In this document: positions 28,096 through 37,299 of the stretch, piece by piece
How the letters are laid out: every line of letters starts with the position of its first letter
Numbering within the stretch: position 1 is the first letter of the stretch
DNA from: Marinomonas ostreistagni
GTDB taxonomy: Bacteria > Pseudomonadota > Gammaproteobacteria > Pseudomonadales > Marinomonadaceae
DNA: 64,000 nucleotides
NCBI RefSeq assembly: GCF_016461785.1
Contig: NZ_JAEMUH010000003.1
Location: 1-64,000 of the forward strand
Direction: 5' to 3'
Program-made: the position numbers and the translations under genes
The notes under the pieces: generated by a model
The model's input: only the letters and a program-made list of their open reading frames with translations
The model's database searches: none
What the model was told of the DNA's origin: nothing

Positions 28096-28530
28096 TTATT
28101 GGTTTAAAGCATACGCTTTGACTTCGTTAAAGCGACGTTTGGCTTGCTTGGGGAGTGTTTTGGGAATCTTAAACTGCGTGATATCGCCTTCGCCTGCCTG
28201 AATGATCATGACCATTCCCATGGTTAAATGTGGGGCGCATTCTATACCGTAGAAGCCTTTTTTATTGATGATCATGGTGATGGGTTTGCCTATGTCTCCG
28301 CGATAGCGATTTGCGCCAGTTGGGATCATATAATTGATGGTGACGGCATTATGTCCTGGTGTGGTGGGTTCAAATGTTACGGTGTCACCTACTTGAACTT
28401 TCAGAAAGCTTGGCTCAAATGACATGTAGCCCCACTCGCTTTGATTGAGCATTCTGACCGTGTGCTCGGCGGCGTAAGTGGCCATTGTTGCGGATGTTAG
28501 AAGCATGACGATGATCAGTTTTTTTAACAT
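28096..28530 (-). CDS. Pseudoazurin (type 1 blue copper protein)
   Basis: A periplasmic one-electron carrier of the pseudoazurin type. The 144-residue precursor has the signal peptide MLKKLIIVMLLTSATMATYA. The copper ligands are visible as His in GHNAV and Cys, His and Met in CAPHLTMGM, with the Cys+3 His and Cys+8 Met spacing of pseudoazurin. The C-terminal two helices are present (KTLPKQAKRRFNEV). Pseudoazurins usually feed nitrite or nitrous-oxide reductase, but no denitrification gene is near, so the partner is unknown. It is a single-gene transcript, divergent from sdhE. Confidence 0.9.
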   Translation of the reverse strand: MLKKLIIVMLLTSATMATYAAEHTVRMLNQSEWGYMSFEPSFLKVQVGDTVTFEPTTPGHNAVTINYMIPTGANRYRGDIGKPITMIINKKGFYGIECAPHLTMGMVMIIQAGEGDITQFKIPKTLPKQAKRRFNEVKAYALNQ

Positions 28531-28769
28531 GACATTCCTTACCTGTAGTGGTGTTGTGGGCGCAGGGTAACGAGCTTGGTGACGGACTTTCTATTTGTAC
28601 TTACGAAGCCTTTAAGTCGATCATTTTTCTGGGGGTACATTATCTTAGACTTAACTTTCCTACAATCGTGGCAGATAAAGGTCAACATTGCGGTATTTTG
28701 CCATGATGGTGAGTTGCCGACACTCAGTGAACCGCTATAATGGCGCGTACTTATTGGGGAGTACCAATC

Positions 28770-29054
28770 ATGACAGATAAAATCGAATCAAAAGACTCTG
28801 CGGGTTTTAAGCGATTGAAATGGCAATGTCGCCGCGGCATGCTGGAGTTAGATGTGTTGTTTGAGCCGTTTTTGGATGAAGTGTTTCTAACACTGGATGA
28901 CGAAGACAAACAGCGTTTTTATAAGCTAATCGAATGTGAGGACCAAGAGATCTTCCCTTGGTTTATGCAGAAGGAAGTGCCAGAAGATCCTGATTTAGCC
29001 CGCATCGTTCACTTGATTGTTAATCGTGTACAGCCTGAAAACTATAGCGCTTAA
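28770..29054 (+). CDS. sdhE: Succinate dehydrogenase assembly factor SdhE
   Basis: SdhE (YgfY) helps attach FAD to the flavoprotein subunit of succinate dehydrogenase. The 94-residue protein has the diagnostic RRGMLELDVLFEPFL (RGxxE motif), then LDDEDKQRFYKLIECEDQEIFPWFM, the full family fold. The start at 28770 follows GGGGAG about nine bases upstream; an in-frame ATG ten codons earlier lacks a good site. It overlaps the following ygfX-like gene. Confidence 0.94.
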   Translation: MTDKIESKDSAGFKRLKWQCRRGMLELDVLFEPFLDEVFLTLDDEDKQRFYKLIECEDQEIFPWFMQKEVPEDPDLARIVHLIVNRVQPENYSA

Positions 29055-29484
29055 ACATTCGCGACTTGGCTTTGTATCAAGCTTGGTTGGGTTGCTGTCA
29101 GCAGGACTTTTGATCGTCCTGCTACAGTGGTCTGTAGTGTGGCAAAGCGTTGGTTTTCTGGCTTTGTTCACCTTTTTTGTTTACACACGTATTGCGCCGC
29201 TGCCGACGCTTGAAGTGTTGAAAGAAGGTGTTCAATGGCAAAGCTCCCAATGTCAGGTCAATGCCACATTGTTGTATTTAAATGAGTATTGGATGATGCT
29301 TGTTTTGCATCCTAAACCAAACTCTTCACTATGGCAGCGTTTGATTATTTTCTGCATCAAGTATCAATTAATTTATCGGGACCAATTTGATGAGCCCGAA
29401 TATCGCTTATTGCGTTCTAAGCTTTTCGTTCAAAAGCTGCTTGATTCGCCAGCTCAGAAGAACGAATCCGAGGCTTTAAAATAG
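29017..29484 (+). CDS. YgfX-like inner-membrane protein of the sdhE operon
   Basis: A membrane protein of about 152-155 residues with two adjacent hydrophobic helices (about 18-38 and 41-57), followed by a soluble beta-rich part with [15 protein letters not shown] and [10 protein letters not shown]. This matches the layout of E. coli YgfX (CptA), which lies behind ygfY in the same way. The start is uncertain: TTG at 29017 or GTG at 29026, both inside sdhE. Its 3' end runs 68 bp into the convergent nadB. The role is not settled; in E. coli it has been described as a toxin acting on cell-division proteins. Confidence 0.65.
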   Translation: MLIVYSLKTIALKHSRLGFVSSLVGLLSAGLLIVLLQWSVVWQSVGFLALFTFFVYTRIAPLPTLEVLKEGVQWQSSQCQVNATLLYLNEYWMMLVLHPKPNSSLWQRLIIFCIKYQLIYRDQFDEPEYRLLRSKLFVQKLLDSPAQKNESEALK

Positions 29485-31051
29485 TGGGTTCTGACTGTTT
29501 TAGCTTTTCAGGATAGTCCAATGTGAAATGTAATCCACGACTCTCTTTTCGGGCCATGGCCGACTGGATAATCAAATCCGCTACCACTGCCAAGTTACGC
29601 AGTTCAAGTAAATCCGCCGTCACACGATAATTCGAATAAAACTCGTCAATTTCAGACAGTAGCAAATCTACTCTGTGCTTCGCACGAAGCAGACGCTTGT
29701 TTGTTCTCACAATGCCTACGTAATCCCACATAAAACGTCTTAGCTCATGCCAGTTGTGAGTGATGACCACATCTTCATCCGAGTTGGTGACTTTGGAAGC
29801 GTCCCAGTCAGGAATTTGGTAAGAGTCTCTTAGAGCATTGTCGGACAAAATTTGTTGTGCGGCCGATCGTGCGTAAACAATGCATTCCAACAAAGAATTG
29901 CTAGCGAGACGGTTCGCTCCGTGAAGCCCCGTGTAGGAAGTTTCACCAATGGCATACAGGTCTTTTACGTCCGTTGCACCAAATTGATCTACGACCACGC
30001 CACCGCAAGTGTAGTGAGCCGCTGGTACCACTGGGATAGGGCCTTTAGTCATATCATGCCCGAAGCTCAAGCAGCGTTTATAAATAGTAGGGAAGTGTTC
30101 TTTGATGAACTCTGGATCTTTATGAGAGATATCCAGCAAGACGTGTTTGACCCCTAAACGTTTCATCTCATGGTCAATGGCACGGGCAACGATGTCCCGT
30201 GGCGCAAGTTCCCCGCGCTCATCAAAATTGAACATGAAACGTGTGCCGTCAGGGAGCAACAGGCGACCGCCTTCTCCTCGTACCGCTTCAGAAATCAGAA
30301 ATGTTTTAGCTTTAGCATCGTATAAGCATGTTGGGTGGAATTGATTGAACTCCATATTGCCCACTCGACAGCCTGCACGCCATGCCATAGCAATACCATC
30401 ACCAGAGGCGGTGTCTGGGTTACTGGTGTACAAATACACTTTACTGCTGCCACCTGTGGCTAATGCTACACGTTGAGCATGGAATACTTCCACTTCCTCG
30501 GAAGATTGATTTAATGCATATAGGCCAATGACGCGATTCTCACCCGATAGCCCTAGCTTTTGAGTGGTGATCAAATCCACGGCAACGCGATCGGGGTAAA
30601 AATGGATATTCTCATGAGCCAAGGCATTTTTGACCAAAGTTTCTGAGATCGCTAATCCTGTTGCGTCCGCTGCGTGGATAATACGACGATGGCTGTGGCC
30701 ACCTTCTTTGGTTAAATGGTAGCTGTCATCGTCGCCATAGCGAGTAAAAGGTACACCTTGGTCGATCAGCCAGTCGATACTTTCTTTGGAATGTTCGACG
30801 GTGAAGCGAATGGCTTCTTGGTCGCCTAATTCTGCTCCTGCAACGATGGTATCTTGAACATGGGAGTCTACCGTGTCTTTTTCTGACAACACAGCGGCAA
30901 CGCCGCCTTGAGCGTAAAGTGTCGAGCCTTCAGCGATATCTCCTTTTGTTAAAATGGCGACGTTGTGTTCATTGGCAAGCTCTAAGGCAAGAGTAAGGCC
31001 CGCTGCACCGGCGCCGATAATAACGATATCGTGATGAATATGTTGGCTCAT
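29417..31051 (-). CDS. nadB: L-aspartate oxidase
   Basis: NadB oxidises L-aspartate to iminoaspartate, the first step of NAD synthesis. The 544-residue flavoprotein starts [20 protein letters not shown], has [12 protein letters not shown], the [16 protein letters not shown] active-site block, [11 protein letters not shown], and [33 protein letters not shown] holds FAD. I chose ATG at 31051; a longer frame (42 more residues) would run over the divergent rpoE promoter region with a basic, non-conserved extension. The 3' end overlaps the convergent ygfX-like gene by 68 bp. Divergent from rpoE, as in many Pseudomonas-like genomes. Confidence 0.95.
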   Translation of the reverse strand: MSQHIHHDIVIIGAGAAGLTLALELANEHNVAILTKGDIAEGSTLYAQGGVAAVLSEKDTVDSHVQDTIVAGAELGDQEAIRFTVEHSKESIDWLIDQGVPFTRYGDDDSYHLTKEGGHSHRRIIHAADATGLAISETLVKNALAHENIHFYPDRVAVDLITTQKLGLSGENRVIGLYALNQSSEEVEVFHAQRVALATGGSSKVYLYTSNPDTASGDGIAMAWRAGCRVGNMEFNQFHPTCLYDAKAKTFLISEAVRGEGGRLLLPDGTRFMFNFDERGELAPRDIVARAIDHEMKRLGVKHVLLDISHKDPEFIKEHFPTIYKRCLSFGHDMTKGPIPVVPAAHYTCGGVVVDQFGATDVKDLYAIGETSYTGLHGANRLASNSLLECIVYARSAAQQILSDNALRDSYQIPDWDASKVTNSDEDVVITHNWHELRRFMWDYVGIVRTNKRLLRAKHRVDLLLSEIDEFYSNYRVTADLLELRNLAVVADLIIQSAMARKESRGLHFTLDYPEKLKQSEPTILKPRIRSSELANQAAFERKA

Positions 31052-31195
31052 GTTGTTGTTCTGGCTAGTGATAAACGAGCTAATCTTACACTTCTTTGTC
31101 ACACCAATGAATACCTTGACTCGAATCAAGAGTCTTAGCGAGAGCAAAGTAAATCGCTTACAATGCTTTTTATACATTACGAAGTTATTCTTCGT

Positions 31196-31224
31196 GGAAC
31201 TCTAGTAGTACAACGCTGTCCATA
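31196..31224 (+). promoter_or_regulatory. Candidate sigma-E promoter of rpoE
   Basis: GGAACT (31196-31201), 17 bases, then TCCATA (31219-31224) resembles the sigma-E consensus GGAACTT-N15/16-TCNRA. It would give rpoE autoregulation as in E. coli, with a leader of about 45 bases. Confidence 0.5.
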
Positions 31225-31273
31225 TATTCATCAATAGGTTGGGCACAGTATGTTAAAGAATTATGAGGTGCCT

Positions 31274-31861
31274 ATGCAGCACGAAACGTCCACAGATGAG
31301 GCGTTAGTTCAGCGAGTTCAAGCGGGTGATAAGCGTGCATTTGACTTGTTAGTGTTGAAGTATCAACACAAAGTTGCCGCGTTAGTCTCCCGTTATATTC
31401 AGGACAAGCAAGAAGTGCTGGATGTGGCGCAAGAAAGTTTTATTAAAGCGTATCGAGCAATTGATAGCTTCCGAGGGGAGAGTGCGTTCTATACATGGTT
31501 GTATCGGATTGCAGTTAATACGGCAAAGAACTATCTCGTCAGTCGATCAAGGCGCCCCCCCGCCAGTGACGTAGAGCTGGATAATGAAGACGTTCACGCG
31601 GTTTACAGCGAGCTGTCTGATGGCGGCACGCCTGATGCCAACTTAAACAGAGATCGCTTAGAAGTTGAGATTCAAAACGCGATTCAAGATTTACCCGAAG
31701 AACTGCGAGGCGCACTGACTTTAAGAGAGTTTGATGGTCTGAGTTACGAGGATATTGCCCAGGTCATGGATTGCCCTGTTGGTACGGTTAGGTCGCGTAT
31801 TTTTCGCGCCCGTGAAGCAGTGGAAAAACGAATTCGCCCTATTTTTGGGGGAGGAGAGTAG
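31274..31861 (+). CDS. rpoE: RNA polymerase sigma-E factor
   Basis: The envelope-stress sigma factor, 195 residues. Region 2 includes LLVLKYQHKVAALVSRYI and the core-binding and -10 block SFRGESAFYTWLYRIAVNTAKNYLV; region 4 includes LPEELRGALTLREFDGLSYEDIAQVMDCPVGTVRSRIFRAREAV, which reads -35 GGAAC. It is a very close match to E. coli RpoE and P. aeruginosa AlgU. I place the start at 31274 after GAGG; an ATG eight codons earlier is possible. First gene of rpoE-rseA-rseB-rseC-mucD. Confidence 0.96.
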   Translation: MQHETSTDEALVQRVQAGDKRAFDLLVLKYQHKVAALVSRYIQDKQEVLDVAQESFIKAYRAIDSFRGESAFYTWLYRIAVNTAKNYLVSRSRRPPASDVELDNEDVHAVYSELSDGGTPDANLNRDRLEVEIQNAIQDLPEELRGALTLREFDGLSYEDIAQVMDCPVGTVRSRIFRAREAVEKRIRPIFGGGE

Positions 31862-31863
31862 TC

Positions 31864-32514
31864 ATGTCAAAATTCTATGACAAGCACGGCTCTAGCAGTG
31901 ACGACAGTCTATCCGCATTTCTAGACAACGAAGCGACCCAAGCTGATATAGACAAGCTGCTGGCCAGCGACCCGATGTATCTGGCACATAAAGTCGACTG
32001 CTATCAAGACATTCATCAAGCGTTACAACCTGATACAGAGGTGTTGATCTCGGACTCTGGTGACTTTCTAGCGCAAATGCACCGTAAAATGGAGCAAATC
32101 ACGCAAGAGAGCAATGTTGTGGTGTTTCCTAATCAAGGTGCATTAGCGACGAAGCCGGAAAAGCTTGAGCAACTCCACCTACCAAATTTGGAAAACAATG
32201 CAGCGCATACGAAGCGTGCGTTTTTCTCCGGTTTGGCTGTGGCGGCCAGTGTGGCTTTTGTCGTGGTGTTGGGAGGCAATGCTTTGCTGAATGATGATCA
32301 AAGTTTCACCAGCAACAATATTGTAACGGCTCAAAATAGCACGATTAAGCCGGCACAGCCGTTAACGGCATTGAGCGCAGAAGAAGCATTAGAAAACAAT
32401 GCACGTCTGCAGAACTACTTGCGACAGCATGCGCAACAAGCCTCGATGACGGTTGGCCAAGGCATGATTCCAATGGCCAAAGTGGTTGGCTACCCACAAG
32501 GGTCTGATCAATGA
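31864..32514 (+). CDS. rseA: Anti-sigma-E factor RseA (MucA)
   Basis: A single-pass inner-membrane anti-sigma factor, 216 residues. Residues 1-115 are cytoplasmic, with a conserved sigma-binding start (LSAFLDNEATQADIDKLLASDP). The membrane segment is about 119-142 (FFSGLAVAASVAFVVVLGG), and the periplasmic tail is about 75 residues, the site for DegS-type cleavage. It starts two bases after rpoE and overlaps rseB by four. Confidence 0.92.
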   Translation: MSKFYDKHGSSSDDSLSAFLDNEATQADIDKLLASDPMYLAHKVDCYQDIHQALQPDTEVLISDSGDFLAQMHRKMEQITQESNVVVFPNQGALATKPEKLEQLHLPNLENNAAHTKRAFFSGLAVAASVAFVVVLGGNALLNDDQSFTSNNIVTAQNSTIKPAQPLTALSAEEALENNARLQNYLRQHAQQASMTVGQGMIPMAKVVGYPQGSDQ

Positions 32515-33455
32515 TACGCGCTTTTCTCCTGACAGCTCTGCTGAGTTTAAGTGGAGTGGTATCCGCTCACTCTGGTGTAGAGTGGCTCCTGCGGATGACG
32601 GAATCGTTTGATACGTTGGCTTATGATGGCGTGTTTGTGCATCAAGAAGCGGGCGCAATGAACTCTATGAGAGTGCGTAGAGGGTTGATAGGTGGTGTGG
32701 AATACGAAAGTCTTGAAGACCTTGACGGACGACGTATTGCTGTGATCCGTGCGGACGACAGTGTTATTTGTGTTTTCCCTGATAAAGAAGACTACGTCGC
32801 TGGTTTCGTTCCAAATGAGCCGTTTAAACGCTTCCAACAATTAGATAAGGAACGCTTAGAGCAGGTTTATGACATCAGTGTGGTTGATAAAGATCAGCGC
32901 ATTGCTTCTCGTGATGCTGTGAAAGTCGCCTTAACGCCAAAAGATGAGTTTCGTTATGCTCACCGTTTTTGGATCGACAAGGAAAATGGCTTTCTCTTAA
33001 AGCATGATGTACTGGGACCTTCGGAGGCATTGTTAGAGCGTATTCAATTTACCTCAGTAACGTTTACTCCAGACTTGAAAGCGTCCGACTTCACCCCCAA
33101 TGATGAGTCTTATACGCAGCACTTTACCGAAGTTGAGCCGACGATAGTTGAGCGCAACTGGCATTTTGATTGGTTACCAGCAGGGTTCAGTTTGGTTTGG
33201 CAAGACGCGCGTCGCTTGAATGACAACACAAAAATGCTGTTATTATCCGATGGAATGAGCACAGTATCCGTGTTTGTTGAGCAGACAGATAAGAAGCGCT
33301 CGGAAACTTTCATGAATTTAGGCGCGACCATAGCGGGTGAGAAAAGTATTCAAGTGAATGACAAGCTTTACTTGTTAACAATGGTAGGTGAAGTGCCAGC
33401 GCAAACTTTACAACGCTTAATGGCTGTGATCATGCCAGGATCTAGTAATGATTGA
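32511..33455 (+). CDS. rseB: Sigma-E regulatory protein RseB (MucB)
   Basis: A periplasmic protein that guards the RseA tail and senses misplaced lipoproteins or LPS. The 314-residue precursor has the signal peptide MIRAFLLTALLSLSGVVSA. The N-terminal LolA-like domain includes SFDTLAYDGVFVHQEAGAM, and the C-terminal domain from about 215 binds RseA (WLPAGFSLVWQDA). Its start overlaps the rseA stop (ATGA), so translation is coupled. Confidence 0.93.
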   Translation: MIRAFLLTALLSLSGVVSAHSGVEWLLRMTESFDTLAYDGVFVHQEAGAMNSMRVRRGLIGGVEYESLEDLDGRRIAVIRADDSVICVFPDKEDYVAGFVPNEPFKRFQQLDKERLEQVYDISVVDKDQRIASRDAVKVALTPKDEFRYAHRFWIDKENGFLLKHDVLGPSEALLERIQFTSVTFTPDLKASDFTPNDESYTQHFTEVEPTIVERNWHFDWLPAGFSLVWQDARRLNDNTKMLLLSDGMSTVSVFVEQTDKKRSETFMNLGATIAGEKSIQVNDKLYLLTMVGEVPAQTLQRLMAVIMPGSSND

Positions 33456-33915
33456 AGAGCAAGGTATCGTACTGTCGATACATGACCGGATTGCCGAGGT
33501 CGAAACCATCCGTACCAGTAGCTGCGACAGCTGTCGAGCTCGTCACGGGTGTGGCCACCGAGCGATCGCTAAAGTTTCGAACAGTAATCGAATGCTAATG
33601 AAAGCCATTGCTCCAGAAGGCCTTGAAGTGGGCCAGAATGTGGTGGTGGGCATTCCTGAAGATACGTTATTACAGGCTTCTTTATATATGTACGCCGTCC
33701 CGCTAGTTGGCTTGGTATTGGGGGCGGCATTACCGTCAGTTTTTACGGAACAAACGCTTTTTTCGATTGTCGGAGCGATAAGTGGATTTGCAGGAGGGCT
33801 TTGGGTGGCTAAACGGAAGTCAGCACAAGAAGCCAGCAATCCTGATTTTTATCCGCGAGTTTTGAGAATCAATAAAACACAGGTGCAAACCATTCCCGTG
33901 GTTCACGACGCCTGA
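33448..33915 (+). CDS. rseC: Sigma-E regulatory protein RseC (MucC)
   Basis: A 155-residue inner-membrane protein. The N-terminal half has Cys26, Cys29 and Cys35 in TSSCDSCRARHGCGH, a cluster typical of RseC, and two hydrophobic helices follow at about 77-97 and 101-122. The exact role is weakly understood; it adds to sigma-E control, and in Rhodobacter an RseC-like protein acts in Rnf electron transfer. It overlaps the rseB stop by 8 bases. Confidence 0.9.
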   Translation: MIEEQGIVLSIHDRIAEVETIRTSSCDSCRARHGCGHRAIAKVSNSNRMLMKAIAPEGLEVGQNVVVGIPEDTLLQASLYMYAVPLVGLVLGAALPSVFTEQTLFSIVGAISGFAGGLWVAKRKSAQEASNPDFYPRVLRINKTQVQTIPVVHDA

Positions 33916-33976
33916 AATCCTCTTCACCTGACACTGTAGCATCATATAACTTTGGTACGTTTGAGGAGACCAATAC

Positions 33977-35377
33977 ATGAGCAGATTGCTAAAACGTGTG
34001 AACTGGGCCGGCATCACTCTATTGATGTTGTTTTCAACTTTGGTGAATGCCGCGAATTTGCCGGACTTTACCGAATTAGTTGAAGATGCATCTCCGGCGG
34101 TAGTCAATATCAGCACAGAGCAGACAACGACTTCGAGTAATCGTCAGCTTAGCCCTGATGCGCAAGAGCTAAATGAGTTCTTTCGTCATTTCTTTGGGCA
34201 ACAGCCTTTTGGCCAACAGCAACAACAACCGCGCCAGCAACAGCGCCAAAGAAGCTCGCTAGGGTCAGGCTTTATCATTTCTCATGATGGCTATGTACTG
34301 ACCAACAATCACGTGATTGATGGTGCGGATGTGATTCATGTTCGATTGAACGATCGTCGTGAGTACGAAGCAACGTTGGTCGGCACCGATGCGCGCACTG
34401 ATTTGGCACTACTTAAGATCGAAGCGGAAGATTTACCGATTGTAACCATGGCCGATTCAGATGACCTAAAAGCCGGTCAGTGGGTACTGGCCATCGGTTC
34501 ACCATTTGGCTTTGATTACACTGTCACGGCAGGGATTGTCAGTGCCATTGGTCGTAATTTGCCAAGTGATAACTATGTGCCATTTATTCAGTCCGATGTG
34601 GCGATTAACCCAGGTAACTCTGGCGGACCATTGTTTAACCTAGATGGTGAAGTCGTTGGCATTAACTCGCAAATTTACACTCGCTCTGGTGGCTTTATGG
34701 GGGTGTCCTTCGCGATTCCTTCTAACGTTGCTATGTCGGTAGTTGATCAATTAAAAGCCGATGGTAAAGTTTCTCGAGCATGGCTAGGGGTATTGATCCA
34801 AGATGTTAACCGTGACCTAGCGGAATCATTTGATCTCGATCGTCCACATGGTGCACTGGTAAGCCGCGTTATGCCGGATTCTCCGGCGGAAAAAGCAGGT
34901 CTGAAACCTGGTGATATCATCATGGCGTTTAATGGTAAAACCATTGAGCACTCTTCTGAGCTGCCTTACCTTGTAGGTCAATTAAAAGTCGGTACGGATG
35001 CTAAAGCACAAGTGTTCCGCGATGGTAAAGAGCGCACTATGACGATTGCACTGGCGAAACGTCCAGATGATGCTGAAGTAGCACAGCAGAAAGCCGACGA
35101 AAACCGACTGGGCATGACGGTGGCGCCGATATCAGAGCAGCAAGCTGATCGTTTAGGTGTTGATAGCGGTGTTGTTATTGAACAAATTATTGGCGGTGCT
35201 GCTGCCCGAAATGGCTTACAGCAAGGTGATGTTATCACTATGCTTAATGGTCAAACGATAGAGAGTGTAGATGTCTTTAACCGTATCGCTAAAACACTCC
35301 CATCTAACCGTTCGGTTCCAATGCGTGTCATCCGTGATGGTTACCCAATGTTTATTCCATTTAAGATTGTTGAGTAG
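33977..35377 (+). CDS. mucD: Periplasmic serine protease DegP (MucD)
   Basis: A periplasmic chaperone-protease that degrades misfolded envelope proteins. The 466-residue precursor has a signal peptide (LLMLFSTLVNA), then a Gln-rich linker at about 75-92. The protease triad is His112 (NNHVID), Asp142 (DLALLK) and Ser215 (NPGNSGGPL). Two PDZ domains follow (about 265-360 and 370-466). It closes the sigma-E operon, 61 bp after rseC and with a GAGGAG site. The length and order match Pseudomonas mucD. Confidence 0.95.
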   Translation: MSRLLKRVNWAGITLLMLFSTLVNAANLPDFTELVEDASPAVVNISTEQTTTSSNRQLSPDAQELNEFFRHFFGQQPFGQQQQQPRQQQRQRSSLGSGFIISHDGYVLTNNHVIDGADVIHVRLNDRREYEATLVGTDARTDLALLKIEAEDLPIVTMADSDDLKAGQWVLAIGSPFGFDYTVTAGIVSAIGRNLPSDNYVPFIQSDVAINPGNSGGPLFNLDGEVVGINSQIYTRSGGFMGVSFAIPSNVAMSVVDQLKADGKVSRAWLGVLIQDVNRDLAESFDLDRPHGALVSRVMPDSPAEKAGLKPGDIIMAFNGKTIEHSSELPYLVGQLKVGTDAKAQVFRDGKERTMTIALAKRPDDAEVAQQKADENRLGMTVAPISEQQADRLGVDSGVVIEQIIGGAAARNGLQQGDVITMLNGQTIESVDVFNRIAKTLPSNRSVPMRVIRDGYPMFIPFKIVE

Positions 35378-35400
35378 CATAAAAGCCACTCATTAAACTA

Positions 35401-35434
35401 AAAACCCATTGCTAAATCAGTAATGGGTTTTTTA
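35401..35434 (+). terminator. Terminator after mucD
   Basis: AAAACCCATTGCT pairs with AGTAATGGGTTTT (one G-T pair) around a 5-base loop, followed by a T tract. Ends the sigma-E operon. Confidence 0.8.
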
Positions 35435-35509
35435 ATATTTGAAATAAATATTTAGACATGTAACTATTTTTCAACACTATATTTAACTTTAATTGATGAG
35501 GGCGTTGGT

Positions 35510-35935
35510 ATGGAGGAGGCATTGTCAAAAGGGATCTGTTTTCGCCTAGGAAGTGAGCAGTATTTACACCCTTTAAACACCGTAAAAGAAGTTTTAAGTT
35601 ATCAAGAGTCTGCACCGGTCCCAGGTGCAGGAGATGGTGTGGAGGGTATGATTGAAGTCAGAGGGAACATGGTCACGGTTCTATACGGCTCTTACCTGTT
35701 AGATTTAGATCCTGACGAATGCAAAGAAGAAGGACACATTATTGTCTTGGATTTACCTTCTGGTTATTTTGGTATTCGAGTGGAAGGTGTCGAGAAGGTG
35801 ATGGATTTGCCTGATAACCAAACCACTCAAACCTTAGAATACAAAGAAAGTGATTTTGTCCAAGGTACCATGCAACATGATGATGAGTTGTATATTTTGG
35901 TGGACTTTAGTGACTATTGTAAAACCCTGTCTTGA
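35510..35935 (+). CDS. Stand-alone CheW-domain protein
   Basis: A 141-residue protein that is almost entirely one CheW-like fold: ICFRLGSEQYLHPLNTVKEVL at the start, GMIEVRGNMVTVLYGSYLL in the middle, and FGIRVEGVEKVMDLP near the end. CheW links chemoreceptors to the CheA kinase. No receptor, CheA or CheY gene lies nearby, so it could serve a distant chemosensory cluster or a pilus or surface-sensing pathway. The start follows GAGGG by six bases. Its own promoter is likely in the 75 bp after the mucD terminator. Confidence 0.8.
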   Translation: MEEALSKGICFRLGSEQYLHPLNTVKEVLSYQESAPVPGAGDGVEGMIEVRGNMVTVLYGSYLLDLDPDECKEEGHIIVLDLPSGYFGIRVEGVEKVMDLPDNQTTQTLEYKESDFVQGTMQHDDELYILVDFSDYCKTLS

Positions 35936-35943
35936 TCAATGTT

Positions 35944-35966
35944 GGTGCGCCAAAATGTGACGCACC
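35944..35966. terminator. Hairpin between convergent cheW-like gene and argA
   Basis: GGTGCG and CGCACC form a short stem with an 11-base loop, and a second palindrome ACAGCT/AGCTGT overlaps the argA stop. T-runs are absent, so termination is uncertain. Confidence 0.3.
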
Positions 35967-35976
35967 GAATTGACAG

Positions 35977-37299
35977 CTAAAGCTGTTTAGCAAAGATCTT
36001 AGAATTGCGTTGATAGTTGTACAAGGCCTGCTTCTTTGCTGGTAAGGTCGACAACGTTGTTTCACGGAAACCACGTTCGATAAACCAATGGGCGGTTCGG
36101 GTGGTGAGCAGAAATAACGTATCCAAGCCTTGGCGCTTGGCTTCGTATTCAATACCTTTTAGTAAGCGCTCACCACGGTTAGAACCTCGGTATTCAGGCG
36201 ATACAGCCACACATGCAAGCTCCCCTGAACGCTCTTGCTCAAACGGATACAATGCAGCACAGGCAACGATTGCACCATCACGCTCAATCACAAGGAAGCG
36301 TTCGATTTCATTTTCAAGCAACTCACGAGAACGGCGTACTAAAATACCTTTCGCTTCTAGTGGTGCGAGTAAGTGCATCATGCCGCCCACATCATCGATG
36401 GTCGCTAAGCGCAGCTTTTCATAACTGTCTTCATCGATCATGGTACCTGAGCCTTCACGAGTAAAAAGCTCGCTGAGTAGGCCGCCGTTTTCATTGAACG
36501 AAATGATATGGGCACGAGGAACCGCCGCACGTACCGCCATCAAACACGCTTCAAGAGCGTCTCGAGTGATCGGTGTTAGGCCGCCGTTGGCAAGGATAGT
36601 ATCCGCATGATGGGCCAACAGTTCGGAATACAGTTCATCTTTCTCGTCGAAAATGCCCTCATCTTCTGTAAATATGATTAACTTGTCAGCTTTAAGTTGG
36701 ATCGCTGCTTGTGTTGCTACGTCTTCAGCTTTTAGGTTGAAAACTTCACCCGTTGGTGAAAAGCCAAGATGCGGTAGAAGCACCATATTGTCGTCTTCAA
36801 GCAAACGGAAGATCGCTTCACTGTCGATGCGTCGAACTTCGCCTGAATGACCATAATCTATACCGTCCACGACTCCCAGAGGCTTGGCCACAACATAGTT
36901 ACCACTACAGACTTTCAGGCCAGCATTGGCCATTGGGGTATTGGATAAGCCCATAGATAATTGCGCTTCTAACTGCACACGAACTGCAGCAGATGCTTGA
37001 ATAATATCGATCAACTGTTCTTGTGGTGTGACTCGGTAACCATCCTCGATACGTGATGGTAAGTCGCGTGCTCCCAATGCACGGTTAATTTGAGGGCGTG
37101 CTCCCTGAACCAATACTAGACGAATGCCAAGCGAATCTAGCAGAGCCATGTCGTGGATGATATTAGAGAAATTTGGGCTCTCAAACGCTTCACCGGGTAT
37201 TAAGATAACCAGTGTTTTGCCTCGGTGGGCGTTGATATAGGGCGAAGAGTGGCGAAACCAGTCCACATAATTGAGTTCGTCAGACACGCGTTGCCTCAT
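35977..37299 (-). CDS. argA: N-acetylglutamate synthase
   Basis: ArgA acetylates L-glutamate from acetyl-CoA, the first step of arginine synthesis. The 440-residue protein has a kinase-like arginine-sensing domain (FRHSSPYINAHRGKTLVIL, then LVLVQGARPQINRAL) up to about residue 285, and a C-terminal acetyltransferase domain (ELACVAVSPEYRGSNRGERLL). It ends QALYNYQRNSKIF as in E. coli ArgA. The start overlaps the argE stop by 20 bases, so the two arginine genes are one operon. Confidence 0.95.
   Translation of the reverse strand: MRQRVSDELNYVDWFRHSSPYINAHRGKTLVILIPGEAFESPNFSNIIHDMALLDSLGIRLVLVQGARPQINRALGARDLPSRIEDGYRVTPQEQLIDIIQASAAVRVQLEAQLSMGLSNTPMANAGLKVCSGNYVVAKPLGVVDGIDYGHSGEVRRIDSEAIFRLLEDDNMVLLPHLGFSPTGEVFNLKAEDVATQAAIQLKADKLIIFTEDEGIFDEKDELYSELLAHHADTILANGGLTPITRDALEACLMAVRAAVPRAHIISFNENGGLLSELFTREGSGTMIDEDSYEKLRLATIDDVGGMMHLLAPLEAKGILVRRSRELLENEIERFLVIERDGAIVACAALYPFEQERSGELACVAVSPEYRGSNRGERLLKGIEYEAKRQGLDTLFLLTTRTAHWFIERGFRETTLSTLPAKKQALYNYQRNSKIFAKQL

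Noticed and set aside
31052-31177. N-terminal extension of nadB by 42 residues
   Set aside because: The added residues are basic and unlike NadB, and they cover the rpoE-nadB promoter region.
34190-34255. CAA-rich repeat in mucD
   Set aside because: It encodes the Gln-rich linker between the signal peptide region and the protease domain, seen in related DegP proteins.
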